Source: Durusdinium trenchii
Lineage: Eukaryota; Sar; Dinophyceae; Suessiales; Symbiodiniaceae
DNA: 64,000 nucleotides
Direction of reading: 5' to 3'
Assembly: GCA_963970005.1 (NCBI GenBank)
Contig: CAXAMN010025251.1
Location: 244,713 to 308,712 of the forward strand
Shown here: positions 1 through 11,410 of the stretch, piece by piece
How the letters are laid out: the number at the start of each line of letters is the position of its first letter
How positions within the stretch are numbered: position 1 is the stretch's first letter
The notes under the pieces: model-generated
Database searches by the model: none
What the model was told of the DNA's origin: nothing
The model's input: the letters and a program-made list of their open reading frames with translations, nothing else
Made by a program: the position numbers and the translations under genes

Positions 1-1690
1 TCAGCTGACTCAAAAAGATGTGGGCTGGTGCAGTTCAGCACCGGCACCCAGACCCCGACAGATGTGTGGAAAAGGCTTTCATGATGAACGGTGCCTGTGT
101 GGGGCCACAAGGCCGGGCCGGGTAGCATGGCGCACAGCGCGACCCTCCCTTGACTTGCAGGTTCGACCTTCAAGTCAAGGTCCAACAAGCCCCAAACTTC
201 AATCTCCGTTTGACGTTTATAGACCCCCCAAATAGATAGAAAAGTCGATCCCCACTAAACCTGTATTGAAAACCGTGCCACTACCTTGACAGTACCGTTT
301 GGCGAATCTCTCCATCTTCCTTGAGCTTCAAACGCCAAGCGCCACGCCCCGAGCCCCTTTGGGCTCAGAAGAACAGTGGGGAGGCTGGTCCCTGTGCCCC
401 GCAGGTGGAGTTCTGGAAAGGATGGGAAGGGCGGAGGATGGGAAGGGTATAGTGAGAAATGGGGGGGTTTCGATTGGAAGAGTTTGCCATGCAAACAGTT
501 TGGATGTCTTGTGCGTTCTTTTTTTTGCGGGAATGCGGTGTGCTTCCAATCTGTTCAATTACAAGGGGTTGATATGTTCAGAGCGGCAAATGTGATGCTG
601 GTGGCCACATGCCAAAATTCAAAGCGCCTAAGACACTTCCAAGCATTTCAATTTGCAGGTGTGATGGAATGTGAAGATGACATAGGCCCCAAGTGACTGG
701 ACACGCAGTGCGAATCATGCTCCTGCATTTGCAACCGTATTGTTCAGTGCGTCTTCGACCTGTAACGTGAGTCTCTGTTTCAATTGACGCGGAGCTTCAT
801 TCCACCGACGCTCTTCCTCGTGCTGCCTCAGGTAGGGACCGGGGATTTTTCTGTGGATCCCCTTGATCGCGCGGACTGGCGACCTCTTACGTGGAGAAGT
901 CGTCCAGGCACTGAGTTGGAAGGCATGTTGCCGACATTTCTTTCGCCATCCTGTTCTGGTGAACGCATGCTGTGAGAAAGAGAGAGAGAGAGAGAGAGCG
1001 CAAGAAGCCAGAAGCTGACATGGCATGATTCACGGCATGGCCTGGGAGGATCAAACCTTTATTTATACTTTCACCAAAATGAAGAGAAGAATAACAACAG
1101 TGGCACAGCATGGCACAGCAGGACATGCACGCTGCTGTACCGAGTGATCACCATCTTACATATGTGCAGCCATAGAGACCTAGACTCACGCGGCACTACT
1201 GCCAGCAAGCTTGGAATCGACCGCAAAAATCGCGAGCTTGAACCTGCTGCCGCCATGAACACAAAGCTTCCTTTGCTACTTGGAACGCTTACCGTGTTCC
1301 TGTTGATCGCAAAGTGGAAGACTTGCAATGAGAGTGAGGCCACTGAGGAGCTCCCTTCGATTCGAGCAAATCGAACCGGTGTTCCTTTTGCTTTCTTCAC
1401 ATCTATCCCCCCTCCAAAGACGCACCGCCTCCCGGTGAAGAACACATCACATCTCATCTATATATATATATATAATATTATATAATCTGTTACCTTTCCG
1501 TCTCGTGGAGTGTTTTTTTCGGTATATTAATGTATATATACATGTTGTTTTTGTTGGCGGGTGTGTGGACAGAAGGTCACGAGCTTCTTCTCTGCAAGGA
1601 GTTTCTTTTGAGAGGGGTTGCATATTTTTGCTTCAGGAATGGGTGAATGCACCGCGGGATCCTGGTTTCTCCGTTTCTGAACTGTGACAG
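1..1690 (+). other. Upstream stretch, no firm gene
   Basis: No exon here can be assigned with confidence. A short open stretch near positions 30-110 reads with two spaced cysteines (CVEKAFMMNGACVGP) and could be a Cys-rich exon of the gene that continues at 1691. A signal-peptide-like stretch after the ATG at 1255 is also open (MNTKLPLLLGTLTVFLLI), but the opposite strand is open over the same bases and nothing decides between them. The stretch also holds a GA microsatellite (about 974-999) and a TA run (about 1459-1478), typical of non-coding DNA in this window. Confidence 0.3.
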
Positions 1691-4600
1691 GACCTTGCTG
1701 AGATTGCCAAACCTCCTCCGTCCCGTGTGCTCCTGAACAAGCTGGAGACTGAAGACAGTGAGAAGACCACCTTTCAGGAAGAGGTGAGCCAGGACACGTT
1801 CTTGCTCAACTTGAGCTTGGACAATACCACCTGCAAAGACATCCCCAAGTTTGAGAAGAGTGTCACTGAGTATGAGTGTGTTTTTTGGTGGAGTGCCACG
1901 GAGATGCCGCGGGTGATCCCTACCCTGAACCCGCTCTGCCGTGACTGTGTGCTGCTCATGCCATCACCGGAGCGCTCGAGCTCCCATTTGTCCTTGAGCT
2001 TGCAGACTCAGAAGGAGGATGTTTGGGAGTCCGGGCGGGTTTGGACTCGGAGGTTCTTCTATGGAGAGTCCCACATCCTCCCAATTGTGGTGCTGAGCGG
2101 TGACCGGAGCACCAACACTACATACAGGGTGCACCTGGAACGTGATGCACCCTGGTGGATGAAAACATCCACTGAGAGAGAGATCTCCTCCACGACCAAG
2201 CAGATCTCTTTTTGGGCCTCCGTGGTCGCGTATGGCATGGCGATGTTCAGTGCCAGCACCTTTCTGGCGCTGACGCGGTTGATTCAGTTCATGGACCTCA
2301 CGACTGAGATCAAAGGGACGCCTCAGGTGTACCAGGACCCGATTATACATGGCATGGTTGGTTTTAACCGGAGAACCCGTAACCTTTTTTTTCCCGAAAG
2401 CATTGCGAAGGGTTCTTCCGGAAAATCTCTTGAACACTTGCACTTCTATACTTACACTTGAACACTTACACTTCTATACTTACAATGGCACTGAAGTATC
2501 CAAGTGAAAGTTTGCAAGTGAAAGCATCCAAGTGCAAGTATGCAAGTGTAAGTATCCAAGTGTAAGCATGAAAGCATCCAAGTGCAAGTATGCAAGTGTA
2601 AGTATCCAAGTGTAAGCATGCAAGTGTAAGTATGCAAGTGTAAGCATAAGCATGAAAAACTTTCACGGGAGATATCCTAATGAAAAACATTCCCCCACCT
2701 TTTAAATTCTCTTTCAAGGCGGAGGGTGGGACGAACAACGTCAACCGAAAGTGCAACCCTCTGCGGAGATCGTGCGTGTCGAGTGTGCGAAATGCAGGCG
2801 AGAGTGCGATTTGTCCGGTTCCGGCGCAACCCTTTGCGGAGATCGTGCGTGCCGAGTGCGCGAAATGCAGGCGAGAGTGCGATTTGTCCCATGTGCGGGC
2901 AACCCTGCGGAGATCGCGCGTGTCGAGTGCGCGAAATGCAGGCGAGAGTGCGGTTTGTCCGGTTCCGGCGCAACCGTTTGCGGAGATCGTGCGCGTCGCG
3001 AAGTGCAGGCGAGAGTGCGACTTGTCCGGTGCGCGCGCAACCCTCTGCGGAGATCGTGCGTGTCGAGGGCGCGAAGTGCAGGCGAGAGTGCGTTTTGGAG
3101 ACTTGCCGCTTCACTTTTGGACGTTTTGGAGACTTGCCGCTTCACTTTTGGAGGAAGTCTTGTACGAAGCGCTCGTTTTGGAGACTTGCCGCTTCACTTT
3201 TGGAGGAAGTCTCGCACGAAACGCGCGTTTTGGAGACTTGGCGCTTCACTTTTGGAGGGAGTCTCGTACGAAGCGCTCGTTTTGGTGACTTGGCACTGCA
3301 CTTGTGGAGCTGGACTCAGACCTGGCCAGTTCGTAGTGCAAATGTAGGGCGGGAAGAAGCTTTTCGGAGCTGGACTCAGAAGTGGCCAGTTTGTAGTACA
3401 AATGCAATACGGGAAAGAGCTTTTCGGAGCTGGAGTCAGAAGTGGCCAGTTTGTAGTACAAATGTAGTCCGGGAAAGAACTTTTTGGAGCTGGACTCAGA
3501 AGTGGCCAGTTTGTAGTACAAATGTAGTACGGGAAAGAGCCTTTCAGAGATGGACTCAAGAAGTGGCCAGTTTGTACTACAAATGTAGTACGGGAAAGAG
3601 CATTTTGGAGCTGGACTCAGAAGTGGCCAGTTTGTAGTACAAAAGTAGTACGGGAAAGAGCCTTTCAGAGCTGGAGTGAGTGTGGCCAAAGTACGTTCGT
3701 GATGTCTCTGTGCCATTGGGATTTGCGCGGCCTTGGTGGGAAGTGCGTATGCGTGGCGCCGTGCCACTGGGGAGCGCGAAGCATGCTGGCGTAAACGCGG
3801 CGTGTCGCTGGTGAGCGGGATCATTAGCGGTATCGTGTGATATGTTTGCTTCTAGTGTGTGGACAGACCGTGTGGCCAAAGTACGTTCGTGATGTCACAG
3901 TGCCATTGGGATTTGCGCGGCCTTGGTGGAAAATGCGTTTGCGTGGCGCCATGCCACTGGGGAGCGCAAAACATGCTGGCGTAAAGGCGGCGTGTCGCTG
4001 GTGAGCGGGATGAATAGGGGTATCATGTGATATGTTTGCTTCTAGTGTGTGGCGGGCCGTGTGGCCAAAGTACGTTCGTGACGTCGCAGTGCCATCGGGA
4101 TTTGCGCGGCCTTGGTGGGAAGTGTGTTTGCGTGGCGCCGTGCCACTGGGGAGCGCGAAACATGCTGGCGTAAACGCGGCGTGCGCTGGTGAGGGGGATC
4201 GTTGGCTGTCTCATGTGATATGTGTGCTCCTAGTGTGTGGACAGACCGTGTGGCCAAAGTACGTTCGTGATGTCGCAGTGCCAATGGGATTTGCGCGGCC
4301 TTGGTGGGAAGTGCGTTTGCGTGGCGCCGTGNNNNNNNNNNTTGCGCGGCCTTGGTGGGAAGTGCGTTTGCGTGGCGCCGTGCCACTGGGGAGCGCGAAA
4401 CACGCTGGCGTAAACGCGGCGTGTCGCTGGTGAGCGGGATCATTGTGGTATCAAGAGTGTCCCAAAAGAGTGCCCCGCAAGAGCTTCCTACAAGAGTGAC
4501 CCACAAGAGTGTCCTACGTGATACGTTTGCTTCTAGTATGTGGCGGCACATCGACGTCTACACCCCCTCACCTCTGTACACACACAGACATAAATACACA

Positions 4601-7600
4601 CATAGACACACACACAGACCCACACACTTACTCAACACACTAGACTCAACACTTCACACTTAACACTTAACACACAACACATTCTAACTTCACACGTGGT
4701 GAAAAATGTTTTCGGGCCACTCATCGTCTAGTTCTCCCAAGCTTTGGATCAGAGCAGGAGTTTGCTGAGAACTTGGAAGGCTTGAACTTTGATCTCACAC
4801 CCTACTTGCCGGACCTGGGTCTTCCAACCTTGGAGGATGTGAAAATGTTCAAGAAAAGGGTGTCTTAGTGCAGAACAGAAAAGTTTTCTTTTTTGGCTCA
4901 AATCCCCTTGCTCAGCATCCGGGACCTCTTTAGATGTGCGCACCACAAGAGAAGATCGGTACCCTCGAAAAACTGGGCAAAACAGCAAGCTAACTCACAT
5001 GAACTGAATTGCTTTAGGCCGTTCAGATGGTCAAGGAGTCCTTCGTGATGAGTGAGATGCGACCATCGAGCGATTTAGTTTTGCAATATTGCTATGCTTC
5101 TGCCCAAGGACTCCTGGCCGGCAACGGCATTTTGCACCTGCATCCTGAAAAAACAAAGATCTTGATGAAGAGTCTGGAGGAAGTATCCTCCAAGAACTTG
5201 ATCTTCAAAAACATCCGGGAGAATCAAACCAGGTCAGAAGCCATCAGAGGCATGGCCGACGAAACTTCCAGTGCGCTTCCTGCGCCGGGTGCCAGCAGCG
5301 CCAGCAGCGCTGCGCGCGCGACGCTTCGAGGATCACCTCCTGCTAGCTCAAAGGGTCACTGGCAACAGCTGAAGGACACCCTTCGTCGTTTGAATGGAGA
5401 ACATCCTGGAGATGACAAAGAGGACACGCCTGTGGAGGAAGTGAGTCTCAGTTGGACAAAAAGGGAGTTGTATCCTTTTAGCCTTTCGGCTTTTTGTCTT
5501 GATCTGTTTTAGTAGCAGTAGCAGCCCCCCAAAAAGGAACCTCGCCTCAACGTACTCATTCCCAGGCCAGACTCCCACATTGAGATCCTGATCTTTGAAT
5601 GGACCGAATCAGACTGGAAGGCCTTCATGAAGAAGACCTCTGAGGCTGGTGTTACTGAGAAGGACTTCCCAGAAGCCAGAAAGATCCCTTGCCTCCAACC
5701 TCCGCTCAGTGATTTGGTCAACGCCTTCCATTTTGCACACAAGCTCGAGTTGCTAAGGCAGATGATGCATTCCAATACTGCAACCTTCATTTTGATGTTT
5801 CTCTTTTGGTCGACCATGACAACGACATACTCACTGTACTACTGGAAAGTCATGAAGCACAGTCAGCGCAGGCTGAAGTGGTTGGAGCCTGGCTTTTTGG
5901 CGATTTTGGCTTTGGATTGTGGCCTCATTTCCTTCACCAAAAGTGCTGTGAAGATGATGACTCAACCTTCCTTGGTCACCTTCTTCTTCTGGAGGCCCGA
6001 GAGCTGGACCGTGCGGACCTTTGTGGCGGCCGCCCTCCTTGGCTATCCGGTGGTATTTATTCTCATCACCTTCTACCTGGTCTACGGCCTGACGAAGGGC
6101 GATGGTCACGCGGGTCACGCCGCAGGTCACCACGGACGAAGGAAGGAGTTGGTGTTCAACGTAGAGATCCAGCAGTGGATCGACCCTACCGCGCAGGAAG
6201 TCAAGGTGGACCTAGAACCACCAATCCCATCCTGGTTTCCGGTCGTGGGTGAGTTCCTCACCAGCCATGTGCGCTCCTGCGTCCCGGTTCTCGCGCCAAA
6301 CGGCCGCCCCATCAACTTCAAGACCGATGTGGAGGAAGTGCCTTTAGCAAAGGTGACAATTGACAAAGCCAAGCTTGAGGAGGAGTCCGTGCAATTATTT
6401 CAGGATCTCACCACGGAGTTGCATCAAAGCATGACCAAGCAGACGGAGAAAGCTCGAATGCGCCAAGAACAATGGGTGCAACAAGAAAAGGACTTGAACA
6501 CGAAGAAAAGAGAGCGACAGCTCCAGCACAGAGATGCTCTTGAGCAGATCAAGGGGCAGCTGGCTGCAGAGGAAGCAACCTACGGCAGAGAGGAGGATCA
6601 ACTGCCTTGGGGTCCTTTGGCCGATCCTAGCTGGTTCCCAAGTTCAGGAGAAGTAGATGAGGAGGAGATCTTCGTTTTCCAGAAAGTCAGCCTCGTGAAG
6701 CTTTTCAACCAGTGGACATCCCAAAGAGGTCGGAATGACTTCGAAGTCCTTGACGCTGAGGAGTCCGTCGCCCTTCGCTCCTACCTAGAGGGTTTTGTCC
6801 AACGCGAGAAGGAGTTGAAGAAGTACAACATCATGGAGGTCTCGTTTTACAAGGGTTTCTTGCTGCCACGAGAGCCTTACCTCAGAAAGAACGAGGAGGA
6901 TCAGAGGATTGAAAGGCACCCCAGGATTTGGTGGTTGCCCAAAGATGTGATGCAGGAAAGATTGAGTTCTGAAGGGGTTTGGTTGGGCGAGTATGCCCCC
7001 CCTGGACAGCAACTTCATTGCCAACCCTTCGGGGCAAAGGCTGGTGATTGAATCCCACACCTTGGACTTCTTGCCACAGCTCTTTGGGCGCGTCAAATTG
7101 GGAGATCAACCTGCCGGCTGGTGCTACTGGCTTGATGAGCCACAGGAGGGCTGGGAGATGTTTGCCTCTGCCGTGCGGAGGGATGGATTCTTCCAAAAGG
7201 GCACCGCGAGGATCACCTATGCGACCAAATGGCATTGGATCTATTTGGACCAGTGGGACTTGCCCTGGAGCGCAGAAGAGCGCTCCTTGCTCAAGCGCTT
7301 CAAGCATTTGGTGCCCCTTGAGATGTCGCGGCGCGAGAAGGACGAGATTAGAAGATGGGTCTGGCAAAAGCTGTTGCCGTGCGCCACGGTCAAAATGAAG
7401 CTCTCATGGATGTCCAGGCACCATCCCCTCTACTACAACGAGCACGACACCATGCTGGAGGTGGTGGAGAAACCCTTCGAGGATTTTCTCTTGGACCTTG
7501 CTCATGCCAAGCCGATTGAAGACACGGCTGCTCGCCCGGTTGCAGACGAGCTGCTACACTTCTCACTGATGAAGTTCCAGGATCTTTACCTAGATGAGCC

Positions 7601-8726
7601 CTGGTGGGATGACTCTGACAAGCCTGATGAGGGTGAGCGCAAGATCATGTTTGACCACGCTGCTTTCTTTCAGGATGGCACTTTTGACAGCAGGTGGATG
7701 CAGCGACGGGAGGAAAGCCCGTTGATCCCAGAGAACGGCTACCATTCATCCTCTTGCTTCACTCGCTTTCCAGAGGACACGCTCGGCAAGAAGCGCTACA
7801 TCATCAAGAAGCCAGATGGCTGGAGCAGCCAGATGGAGATGAAGGTGCAGTTGAAGCATGTTCCGCCCCTCATGCGCTACACCAACAAATTCAAGGCCTG
7901 TGTTCCCCTCGAGAGCTTGGAGCTTCCTCTGTCATCAAGCTTTGCATTCATGTTGAAGGGTTCCGGCAAGGGCGAGCAGTTCAACTATACCTTGGACCGG
8001 CTCACAACCATGATCACCATTGGCGTGTTGGCAGTGCAACTGCCCGGCCCACTTTGTGTCATGATTTTGTTTTGCTTGCTTTTGCTAGCGTCTATCAGCC
8101 GCTTCTACACAAAGCTCACCTCCATGCAAGATGAAAAGGGGACAGAGAACACCAAGCATGGATATGTCCCCTTGACCAATGAGCCGATGCTGTCGCACTC
8201 CGCGGCTGCTCGTGTCACTTCGACGGACTGGGTGGCAGCAATGGGAAAAGTCGTGGCCATCTTCCTCGAGATGGAAGTCTTCGCACTTTTCATGCAGAGT
8301 TTGGTGTTGGGCTTCCTTGCCATGGATCTTATCGGTTTGATGAGCCCGTCACTGTGTGCCATCGGCTGCATCTTGACATGTGTGATGGCCATGATCATGA
8401 TGACGCTTGGAACCTTTCGCAAGGAGTTGAAGAAAAGCATCGAAAACATCTCGGAGTCCATGTCACAGCTCTACGGCGTGGCCAAGAGCTACCAGGCCCA
8501 AGCAATGATTTGGCTGAATTTGGGCAGTTGGGGCATCGATTTCCATGACTTTGGCACGCAGAACGTCAACTCGGTCTCCTTTGTGGTGTCCGAACTCGGA
8601 GTGCGGCTGGTTGGGAAGCCACTCGTGGATGACTTGCTGCCAGCAGAGGAGAAGAGGCGGCAACAGGTCATCAAGCACAACGCCTATTTTGTAAAGGGCA
8701 AAGGCTCCAATTCTAGGCCGGGTTGA
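1691..8726 (+). CDS. Gene A: large multi-span membrane protein, function unknown
   Basis: I do not recognise the family. Exons I can support: 1691 to about 2326 (acceptor in a pyrimidine-rich context; the donor is unresolved), 4742-4859, 5018-5440 and about 5525-8726. The joins 4859/5018 and 5440/5525 are phase-matched with GT-AG borders. The first exon carries a probable helix (SFWASVVAYGMAMFSASTF). The last exon has helices at about 5777-5842, 5888-5939 and 6017-6091, a His-rich loop, a charged coiled-coil-like stretch at about 6360-6600, and a C-terminal cluster of hydrophobic helices at about 8010-8100 and 8255-8405. The last exon is broken by a one-base shift at the C7 run 6996-7002; before and after it both frames are clearly coding. 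The gene stops at the TGA 8724-8726. The 5' end is not identified; exon 1691 begins in phase 0, so more exons lie upstream. The membrane topology is inference. Confidence 0.72.
2429..2648 (+). repeat. 14-bp minisatellite with inverted head
   Basis: About ten copies of a 14-bp unit of the form [CG]CAAGTGNAAG[CT]AT run from 2500 to 2648. Just before them, two 28-bp copies at 2429-2484 contain the reverse complement of the same unit. The two halves face each other across about 15 bases and could fold into a long hairpin. The array lies inside the first intron of gene A. Confidence 0.85.
2757..3095 (+). repeat. ~72-bp tandem repeat, 5 copies
   Basis: Five copies, each starting at TGCGGAGATCG (about 2762, 2835, 2906, 2979 and 3046), spaced 67-73 bp and rich in CG. 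The array stays open in several frames on both strands because the unit length is close to a multiple of three. That is why long apparent proteins appear here; I do not regard them as genes. Confidence 0.85.
3091..3306 (+). repeat. 52-bp tandem repeat, ~4 copies
   Basis: A unit starting CGTTTTGGAGACTTG is repeated at about 3091 (short), 3121, 3173, 3225 and 3277, with a period of 52 bp for the full copies. It follows directly on the 72-bp array. Confidence 0.85.
3307..3676 (+). repeat. 60-bp tandem repeat, 6 copies
   Basis: Six copies of a unit beginning GAGCTGGACTCAGAAGTGG with a period of 60 (one copy 61) bp. Copies differ by a few substitutions. It is the third of the adjoining arrays in the gene A intron. 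Confidence 0.9.
3680..4460 (+). repeat. ~190-bp tandem repeat, 4 copies, with gap
   Basis: Copies start at GTGTGGCCAAAGTACG near 3680, 3870, 4060 and 4249, a period close to 190 bp. The last copy is interrupted by ten N at 4332-4341. About 40 bases before the gap are repeated directly after it, so the assembly probably joined or collapsed repeat copies here. A remnant of the unit (TTTGCTTCTAGTATGTGGCG) recurs at about 4529-4548. Confidence 0.88.
4332..4341. other. Assembly gap (10 N) inside tandem array
   Basis: Ten N within the 190-bp array. The flanks overlap in sequence, so the true copy number is unknown. Confidence 0.98.
4557..4690 (+). repeat. CA-rich simple sequence
   Basis: A degenerate CA/ACTTAACA-rich stretch fills the last part of the intron before the acceptor at 4740-4741. 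No coding signal. Confidence 0.7.
5513..5524 (+). other. Tandem 3' splice acceptor
   Basis: The intron that begins with GTGAGT at 5441 ends in a run of alternating TAG and CAG trinucleotides. In-frame TAG triplets at 5513 and 5519 exclude the earlier AGs as acceptors. The AG at 5520-5521 or at 5523-5524 both keep the frame and differ by one glutamine codon, so this is a NAGNAG-type choice. Confidence 0.6.
5525..8726 (+). CDS. Gene A, last exon (frame broken at 6996-7002)
   Basis: This long exon codes roughly 1060 residues. The first part is read in one frame to about 6995 and the rest in the next frame from about 7003. Left part: three membrane helices, then a long soluble region with a Lys/Glu/Gln-rich coiled-coil-like segment and tryptophan-containing patches (WLPKDVMQERL). 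Right part: a continuation with many aromatic residues (GWCYWLDEP, WHWIYLDQWDLPW) and a hydrophobic C-terminal domain with at least three helices, ending in a basic tail. Removing one C from the seven-C run would make the two parts one protein. That suggests an assembly or sequencing error, although a true disabling mutation cannot be excluded from one sequence. Confidence 0.75.
6996..7002 (+). other. Apparent +1 frameshift in C7 homopolymer
   Basis: Seven consecutive C sit exactly where the coding frame of gene A changes. The upstream frame stays open only to a stop at 7049-7051, and the downstream frame is closed by a TGA at 6963-6965, so no intron fits between them. Six C would keep the frame (reading GEYAPLDSNF across the join). 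Confidence 0.8.
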
Positions 8727-9330
8727 TTTTTGTGGCATGGCGCAGGTGCGTGCATGTGGCAAAATCCCGTGGGATGGAATATGTAGCCTTTTTGGGACGA
8801 TTAGCCCCCCTGGTCTTATTCACATGTGTTACCTGACACCCAGACTATACAATTATGTGTATTTAGTATGTGTATATATATATATATGATATCTTTAGAG
8901 TGGAAGATTTCTTAAGGGAAAGTGTACACCAGAAGAACGATCAGTGACGATTTGTGAACACTAGCTTGATGTATTTTTATGCTTGCTTCGAAATCTTTGT
9001 GCCAGAAGCCTTGAATCTTTGCAACAGTTGTCCAACACCTCATACATTGGCCGCACATACGTCGGAGTGTACGCCAGCAACTCTACAAGGGACAGACTGC
9101 AACACGCAAACCTAGATATATACCAATCTATTTGGCAACACCGCAGCAATTATTTAAGCCAAAGAAATTGCACTTCTTGTTGCAGGTTTTCTTAGAAGGG
9201 AAAGGCGAAAGAGGACAGGAAACTGAGATGTCGCAACGTCTGCGCTTTGAGCAGTTCAATTTCCCTTCAATTGTGTTTGATCCCTCTTCCTTATTTTTAG
9301 GTGAGTTGTCTCATGAGCTGGCCAGCTGCA
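8727..9330 (+). other. Intergenic stretch after gene A
   Basis: Follows the stop of gene A. It holds a TATA microsatellite (about 8873-8887) and no open frame that looks coding. No polyadenylation signal of the animal type is seen. Confidence 0.5.
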
Positions 9331-9645
9331 AGCAACACGGACAAAATGTACATTGACTGGTCCACCCAAGGGCAACATTTTTAGGAGAGGGAGGTCCTAT
9401 TCCAAGGTAGCAGACCTTTTGTGGGCCACCCGAGGGCAATTTAGATGAAGAAGGTGCCGTGCAGACCTTTTGTGAGCCACCTGAGGGTAGACTTTTAGGG
9501 GAAAAGGGTGCCATTCCAAGGTAGCAGACCTTTTGCGAGGGCAAAGCTTAAGAGGACGAAGAACGGTGCAGACACTTGCGCCACCCAAGTGCTCGGAGGC
9601 TCACAGACGGACCTTTTGTGAGCCACCCGAGGGCAAAACTTAATG
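9331..9645 (+). repeat. Degenerate repeat family with CCACC[CT]GAGGG core
   Basis: At least four imperfect copies of a motif reading GCAGACCTTTTGTGAGCCAC followed by CCGAGGGCAAA, spaced 60-80 bp. The same family reappears at about 11270-11400, so it brackets the AT-rich 255-bp array between them. Confidence 0.7.
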
Positions 9646-9914
9646 TAGACTCTTGATTAATCAACTCCCCCGCCCCCCCCCTCAGCAACCAGGGCCTCCA
9701 ATATAATATATAAGAAAACTAATCAAAGGATAAACACAATTAGAATAGTTATTAAAATCTTCTTGGTCTTCTCTGGCAAAAATGAAAGGGAATCAATGAA
9801 ATCTCAAATTGAAGACATCTGGAATACTAAAAAAGAAAGGAAATCACTAAAGTTGAAATGGAATTCTATTTTTTTGATGGAAATCTGAATCCAAAGACCT
9901 TCAAAAGCATCCAA

Positions 9915-11065
9915 TACTTTTGAATAAGGGTTTTGTAAAGAAAGTGTGCACTAACTTTTGGAAACTTTTGGAAAGCTTAAAGACTAAAGAGCTTAGGTAA
10001 GTAAAGCAAATCAAAAGGAAAAGCAAGGGAATGAATACAAGTTTACTTAAAGCAAAATAATTTTTGAAGACTGAAATCTCTAGACATTATTCTAGGGCAC
10101 CCCCTCAATAATGGCAGAAAGCTGCTTGCTGAACTACCTCCTTTGCTTGAATTATTTTTTGTTGTTTTTTTAAAATACTTTTGAATAAGGGATTTTGTAA
10201 AGAAAGTGTGCACTGACTTTTGGCAACTTTTGGAAAGCTTAACGACTAAAGAGCTTAGGTAAGTAAAGCAAATCAAAAGGAAAAGAAAGGGAATGAATAC
10301 AAGCTTACTTAAAGCAACATATTGTTTAAGCCTGACATCTCTAGACATTATTCTAGGGCCCCCCCTAAATAATGTCAGAAAGCTGCTTGCTGGACTACCC
10401 CCTTTGCTTGAATGATTTTTTTTTAAAATACTTTTGAATAAAGGATATTGTAAAGAAAGTGTGCACTGACTTTTGGACACTTTTGGAAAGCTTAAAGACT
10501 AAAGAGCTTAGGTAAGTAAAGCAAATCAAAAGGAAAAGAAAGGGAATGCATACAAGTTTACTTAACGCAAAATGTTTTTTAAGCTTGGAGTCTCTAGACA
10601 TTATTCTAGGCACCCCCTAAATAATGCCAGAACGCTGCTTGCTGGACTACCCACTTTGCTTGAATGATTGTTTTTAGTTTTTCAATACTTTGAATACAGG
10701 ATATTGTAAAGACAGTGTGCACTGACTTTTGGACACTTTTGGAAAGCTTGAAGACTAAAGAGCTTAGGTAAGTAAAGCAAATCAAAGGGAAAATAAAGGG
10801 AATTAATACAAGTTTACTTAAAGCGAACGTGTTTTTAAGCCTGAAATCTTTAGACATTATTCTAGGCCCCCCCCTAAATAATGTCAGAAAGCTGCTTGCT
10901 GGACTACCCCCTTTGCTTGAATGATTGTTTTGTTTTTTCTCAATACTTTTGAATAAGGGATTTTGTAAAGAAAGTGTGCACTAGCTTTTGGAAATTTTTG
11001 GAAAGCTTAAAGACTAAAGAGCTTAGGTAAGTAAAGCAAATCAAAGGGAAAAGAAAGGAACATCT
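9915..11065 (+). repeat. AT-rich ~255-bp tandem repeat, 5 copies
   Basis: Five copies, each recognised by a segment near AAAGAAAGTGTGCACT and a segment near AAAGAGCTTAGGTAAGTAAA, start at about 9918, 10177, 10430, 10685 and 10941. Each unit also contains a CTAGACATTATTCTAGG box followed by a run of C. Base composition is far more AT-rich than the rest of the window. Reverse-strand open frames in it repeat with the unit (FLLICFTYLSS) and are not credible genes. Confidence 0.88.
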
Positions 11066-11269
11066 TCAAAGTTTTAGTAGAAATCTCCATCCAAAAGCCT
11101 CCAAAGCCTGTAAGATAAGCAAATCCCAGCCAACTCAAAAGGGAAAAAGTAAACTACAACAATTAAACATATTCCACTACAAAAAAAGACATTATTCTGG
11201 GGGCCTTTATTAATCAGTGCAGGAAAAAAGACATTATTCTAGGGGCGTTTATTAATCAGAGGTCTACAT

Positions 11270-11410
11270 TAGATAATGAGGTGCTGCAGACATGTGGTGA
11301 GCCATCCGAGGGTAAAATTAAGATGAAGAAGGTACCATTCCATCGGTGCAGACCTTTTGAGCCACCCGGGTCACCCGAGGGCAAAATTAGAGAAGGAAGG
11401 TGTGACTCCA
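11270..11410 (+). repeat. Second cluster of the CCACCCGAGGG repeat family
   Basis: Two to three copies of the repeat that also occurs at 9331-9645, here on the other side of the AT-rich array. The placement suggests that the AT-rich block lies inside, or has expanded inside, an older copy. Confidence 0.6.

Noticed and set aside
2680-3824. Long overlapping open frames on both strands (up to 303 codons)
   Set aside because: They lie wholly in tandem arrays whose periods are near multiples of three. Frames are open in several phases and the products are simple repeats.
4888-4902. TTTTTTGGCTCAAAT resembling part of the dinoflagellate spliced leader
   Set aside because: Only about ten bases match and the CCGTAGCCA part is absent; it sits in an intron. 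No retroposed leader is supported.
10043-10857. Minus-strand frames with hydrophobic FLLICFTYLSS segments
   Set aside because: They recur with the 255-bp AT-rich unit. The hydrophobic look comes from A/T composition.
9331-11065. CRISPR-like array
   Set aside because: Repeats are long and degenerate, spacers are not unique, and the genome is eukaryotic.
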